A stretch of 11,571 nt of DNA from Mycocentrospora acerina (Eukaryota > Ascomycota > Dothideomycetes > Pleosporales). The notes below the pieces were generated by a model. That model was not told where the DNA came from, ran no database searches, and saw only the letters and a program-made list of their open reading frames with translations. This document shows positions 8,756-11,571 of the stretch, in pieces; position 1 is the first letter of the stretch, and every line of letters starts with the position of its first letter. Both the position numbers and the translations under genes were made by a program. The stretch is taken from assembly GCA_022701365.1 (NCBI GenBank), contig JAKUHH010000134.1, forward strand, positions 1-11,571, in the 5' to 3' direction.

Positions 8756-9480
8756 GTTAAACTGCTTAGGCAAAGTATTTAAAAAAATGCTAGCTATAAG
8801 GCTTAGCTACTTAGCAGAAACAGGAGATCTCCTTTAGCCTACTTAAATAGGCAGCAGGAAGCAGAAATTAGCACTAGACACTTACCTATTACTATAATTA
8901 AAGGTAGAGGCAGGCTAGGCTAGTAAGAAAATTACAGGCCTGCTATTTTTAGATATAAAAGGAGCCTTTAACTACATTACTACTAATTAATTGCTAGCAA
9001 TATGTAAGAAATTAAGGCTGCCTATAGTATTTATTAGGTAGGTTAAGTATTTTCTAAGAAATAGATTTTTACAACTAAAATTTAATAATAATACATAAGC
9101 ACTAGAAAGAATTAAGATAGGCATACTTTAAGGATCTCTTATATTACCTATCTTATTTCTAATCTATATTAGAGACATTTGCAAACTAAGGCCTGCTACT
9201 TTTAATTTCTCTTATTTAGATAATATAGCAATAAGAGCAACAGCAACAACAGTAGAAAAAGTAGTAGCAATACTAGAAAAAACTGCTAAGGCTATGCTTC
9301 TAGAAGCAAAAGAAAGTGCTATTGAATTTGAAGTTTCTAAAATAGAGCTCTTATTTGCTAGCAAAAAAAGAAAAGAAGAAATAGAGACTCTACTAATAAG
9401 AAATAAGACTATCTATCTTAGCTCTCTAGTTAGGTAGTTAGGCTTTTTTCTAGATAGAAAGCTCTCTTATAAATAACATA
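8756..9480 (+). other. LINE reverse transcriptase domain, mutated
   Basis: Ordered motifs in frame 3: LLLNCLGKVFKKMLAIRL, then GLLFLDIKGAFNYI (about 8940-8980), GILQGSLILPILFLIYI (about 9120-9170), SYLDNIAI with the catalytic box at 9213-9224, and LVRQLGFFLDRKLSYKQHI (about 9425-9480). These match the palm motifs of non-LTR RT. The second Asp of the box and the Asp after GAF in the family's usual GAFDH are Asn here; each is explained by TGA to TAA. Confidence 0.9.
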
Positions 9481-10156
9481 TATAAAATAAAGTTACTATA
9501 GGATAATAAGCCTTTTATAGCCTGCAGAGGCTAAGTAATATATAAAAAGGCCTTAGTATATAAGTAACTAGACTGCTATATATTTCTTATGTCTAGTCTA
9601 TTACAGACTATAGAACGCAATTATAGTAGAAAAAAGGAAACAAAGGACTACTACACTATTAATAAATAATGCAAAATACTGTATTAAGATAAATCTTAGG
9701 GGCTTTTAAAGGATCCCCTATAATAGCACTAAAAATAGAAGTAGTAATCTTACCTTTAGAAATTAAAGCAGAAAAGCTATACTAGTAATATGCTTTAAAG
9801 CTACTAGCTTTTAGTAGTAACTACTCTATTAGGAAAGCTATTTGCAGAGAAAAGTAATAATAAAAAAATATTAGAAATATAAAATATATATAAAAAACAG
9901 AAAAACAAACTTAACTTAGCTAGTTAGCTAGAAGGATAGAAAAACACTTTAATATAGAGGAAATATTAATCCTACTAGCAAAGCTGTAGAGTAAGCCTGC
10001 AGACTCTTATGCTACTATCTATATATCTAGAAAAAACAAAGAAGAAACTGTAAAAGCTTACTAATGCTAGTTACTACAAAAATATAAAAAATAATAATAA
10101 AAAAATTAGACAATCCTAGCTGCTGCTACTACTGCTAGAAATAGCAATAGCAACAG

Positions 10157-10225
<69 letters not shown>
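10157..10225 (+). repeat. (ACT)n microsatellite, 23 units, coding for poly-Thr
   Basis: A perfect run of TAC/ACT triplets covering 69 bases in phase with ORF2, so it reads as an unbroken Thr tract between RT and RNase H. It is preceded by an Arg-Asn-Ser-Asn-Ser stretch and followed by more Thr and a Pro. It contains no CpA in a vulnerable context (every A follows T or C within TAC/ACT), so it is insensitive to RIP. Confidence 0.95.
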
Positions 10226-10265
10226 AATTACTACTACTCCTAGGCTAGCTTAACCTATCTTGCTA

Positions 10266-10690
10266 TACACAGACAGGTTAAAATAGGGTAAAGAGACTGC
10301 AGCAGGCTATTATTAAATAGACCTGCTAAGCCTTAATTACCTGTAAGAAAAAAGCTACAACCTAAGATAAAGCCTAGAAATAATAGACACTAAGCTATAC
10401 GCTATTTTTAGAGTGTTAAGTAACTTAGTACTATAAGTGCTTTTTGCAGAAACTATCTATATTTTTATAGACAGCTAAGCAGCCCTAAAAAGACTGCAAA
10501 GCACTATATTAAAAAGAAGATAAAAAATTAGCTATCTAATTACTAGGCTTTGTAAAAGGCTAGTATAATAAGGAAATAGAGTAGATTTTAAGTAGATTCT
10601 AGGCTACTAAAAAATTAAAGGAAATAACTATGCTAATAGGCTAGCTAAGGCAGGCCTAAAGCACATAAAAACAGAAATAGAAGAAGTTGC
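10266..10690 (+). other. LINE RNase H domain, mutated
   Basis: LYTDRLK at 10263-10283 corresponds to YTDGS with the Asp kept. Next come EIIDTKLYAIFRVL with Glu and Ala helix features, IFIDSQAALKRLQ with the third acidic residue kept, and a C-terminal LGYQKIKGNNYANRLAKAG resembling the HxGxxGNExAD motif with changes. RNase H at the end of ORF2 is a hallmark that separates Tad1-type elements from many other LINE clades. Confidence 0.8.
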
Positions 10691-11180
10691 TACTACTTTA
10701 AGCTATCTAAATAGAAAGCTAAAAGTAGAAATAACCTTAAAGTAGAAAATAAGCTAGCAATAAGCTAAAGAAAAAGAAAGAGGCAAAAGCTATAATAGTA
10801 TTACTAAAGGGCAACCTAAGTTTACTCTTAAAGCTAAGCTTTTACTATTTCTTAAGCAAATTATAGCAGCTTACTATTAGCTTAAGCTAGGAAAAGGTTT
10901 TTTTAAAGCATTTTCTAGAGCAATAGGCAAAGATAAAAAAAGAGCATATTTTAGTAGCTGCAACGTGTTGCAAATACCTAAGCACCTGCTCCTACATTAT
11001 AAACACTACAATCTAGAGAGAAAACAGATATAGAAAGAGATAGGCAGGCTAACTTTAGCAGCTATTTTTAATACTAAAACAGGGTAAATAGCACTGCTTA
11101 AGTTTCTATAAAAAACAGAAACAGCAACAGCTAAGTAGCTGCTAACTGCAGGAGCTCTAGACTAGAAGATATTATAATAG

Positions 11181-11362
11181 GCAACAAGGGCCTAGCACTA
11201 GGCCTTTGCAACGCACAACAGGGGGCTACTAACAGGCTACAACAATATGCAACAGGGGCCTAGCAATAGGCCTCTGCAACGCTTAACAGGGGGCTAGCAA
11301 CAGCCTACAACAACGTGCAACAGGGGCCTAGCAATAGGCCTCTGCAACGCGCAACAGGGGGC
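11181..11362 (+). repeat. 68-bp tandem repeats in the LINE 3' tail
   Basis: Units start at 11181, 11249 and 11317 (the third is cut at 46 bases by the N). Each opens with GCAACA(A/G)GGGCCTAGCA and includes a TTGCAACGC or CTGCAACGC segment, then an ACAGGGGGCTA segment. Units 2 and 3 are nearly identical; unit 1 has several substitutions. They follow directly on the ORF2 stop. Tandem repeats in 3' tails are common in non-LTR elements. The same units recur at 11413, 11481 and 11549 in the duplicated copy. Confidence 0.9.
11185..11344 (+). other. Repeated 10-bp RNA hairpin in the LINE 3' tail
   Basis: Each 68-bp unit can fold: 11185-11208, 11253-11276 and 11321-11344. In units 2 and 3 the arms CAGGGGCCTA and TAGGCCTCTG enclose the loop GCAA, a GNRA tetraloop. 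In unit 1 the arms CAAGGGCCTA and TAGGCCTTTG enclose GCAC. One pair is A-T in unit 1 and G-C in the others, and one G-U wobble is shared. In several LINEs a 3' stem-loop is what the RT recognises; applying that here is inference. Confidence 0.6.
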
Positions 11363-11571
11363 NTAAGTAGCTGCTAACTGCAGGAGCTCTAGACTAGAAG
11401 ATATTATAATAGGCAACAAGGGCCTAGCACTAGGCCTTTGCAACGCACAACAGGGGGCTACTAACAGGCTACAACAATATGCAACAGGGGCCTAGCAATA
11501 GGCCTCTGCAACGCTTAACAGGGGGCTAGCAACAGCCTACAACAACGTGCAACAGGGGCCTAGCAATAGGC

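Larger units (their letters stand above)
7062..11177 (+). pseudogene. LINE ORF2: endonuclease, reverse transcriptase, RNase H
   Basis: Coding similarity starts in frame 2 near 7062 and continues to about 7440 (endonuclease N-terminal half). From about 7512 to the TAA at 11175-11177 it continues in frame 3, so at least one indel lies between 7440 and 7512. Domains in order: endonuclease (about 7109-7806), a helical spacer, RT (about 8756-9480), the RT thumb and connection, a poly-Thr linker (10157-10225), RNase H (about 10266-10690) and a C-terminal Cys/His segment (CNVLQIPKHLLLHYKHY, from 10959). The length of about 1370 codons is in the normal range for a Tad1-type ORF2. Many TAA/TAG codons and active-site changes (GNFNS, FNYI, YLDN) make it non-functional. 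The start codon is not identifiable; the ATG at 7059 is in the ORF1 frame. Confidence 0.88.
6590..11571 (+). mobile_element. RIP-degraded Tad1-type non-LTR retrotransposon (LINE), 5' part missing
   Basis: The plus strand carries a zinc-knuckle ORF1 end, then ORF2 with an apurinic-type endonuclease, RT, RNase H and a C-terminal Cys/His segment, then a repeat-rich tail. An endonuclease upstream of RT plus a C-terminal RNase H is the plan of the fungal Tad1 clade. Stops are TAA and TAG only, and Asp and His of active sites have become Asn and Tyr. ORF1 begins abruptly at the Gypsy LTR edge, so its N-terminal part should lie left of the window if the Gypsy element inserted into it. The tail is present, but its true 3' end is not visible. 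Confidence 0.85.
11132..11571. repeat. Direct duplication across a single N (11132-11339 equals 11364-11571)
   Basis: After the ambiguous base at 11363 the sequence restarts inside the end of ORF2 (taagtagctgctaactgcag) and repeats all 208 bases up to the window edge with no difference that I can see. The offset is 232. A single N plus perfect identity points to two overlapping contig ends placed side by side, and less likely to a true recent tandem duplication. The tail repeats in the second copy should not be counted as independent. Confidence 0.9.

Noticed and set aside
11181..11571. CRISPR-like array
   Set aside because: The units are contiguous 68-bp tandem repeats with no unique spacers, in a fungal LINE tail.
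1..11571. Alternative genetic code, because TAA and TAG sit where Gln is expected
   Set aside because: Trp codons and active-site Asp and Cys codons are changed by the same C-to-T and G-to-A pattern, so RIP explains the stops without codon reassignment.

Overview
The window is decayed transposable-element DNA from a filamentous fungus, most likely an ascomycete of the Pezizomycotina. No intact protein gene is present. Two retroelements can be read through their stop codons. The mutations (TAA and TAG stops where Gln or Trp would stand, Asp to Asn, Cys or His to Tyr, AT-rich TpA-rich DNA) are the footprint of repeat-induced point mutation (RIP), which is found only in fungi. By eye, the trinucleotides TCA, CCA, TGA and TGG are almost absent from about 11 kb, while ACA/TGT and GCA/TGC remain common.

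Layout. Positions 1-6589 hold a Ty3/Gypsy-type LTR element on the minus strand. A proposed 5' LTR (about 5880-6589) is followed by a short leader and by gag (about 5630-4300). Next come pol (about 4330-401) with RT, RNase H, integrase and chromodomain, and a 3' segment (53-400) with a coiled-coil-like frame on the opposite strand. The first 50 bases match 6540-6589 at 48 of 50 positions and are read as the start of the 3' LTR, which the window edge cuts. Positions 6590-11571 hold a non-LTR retrotransposon of the fungal Tad1 type on the plus strand: the end of ORF1 with zinc knuckles, then ORF2 with an endonuclease, RT, a poly-Thr linker and RNase H, then a 3' tail of 68-bp tandem repeats. The simplest history is that the Gypsy element landed in ORF1 of the LINE, so the LINE 5' end lies left of the window.

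Two islands (about 6081-6165 and 6393-6589, plus 1-50) keep the trinucleotides missing elsewhere. They lie inside the proposed LTRs and stop abruptly at the LTR/LINE junction. At the right edge a single N (11363) separates two copies of the same sequence, identical over the 208 bases that can be compared; this looks like an unresolved assembly join. The most interesting items are the strict YCA context of the mutation footprint, the LTR islands that escaped it, the hairpin with a compensatory base change repeated in the LINE tail, and the antisense coiled-coil frame at the 3' end of the Gypsy element. Nothing here looks like a working, previously unknown gene system.
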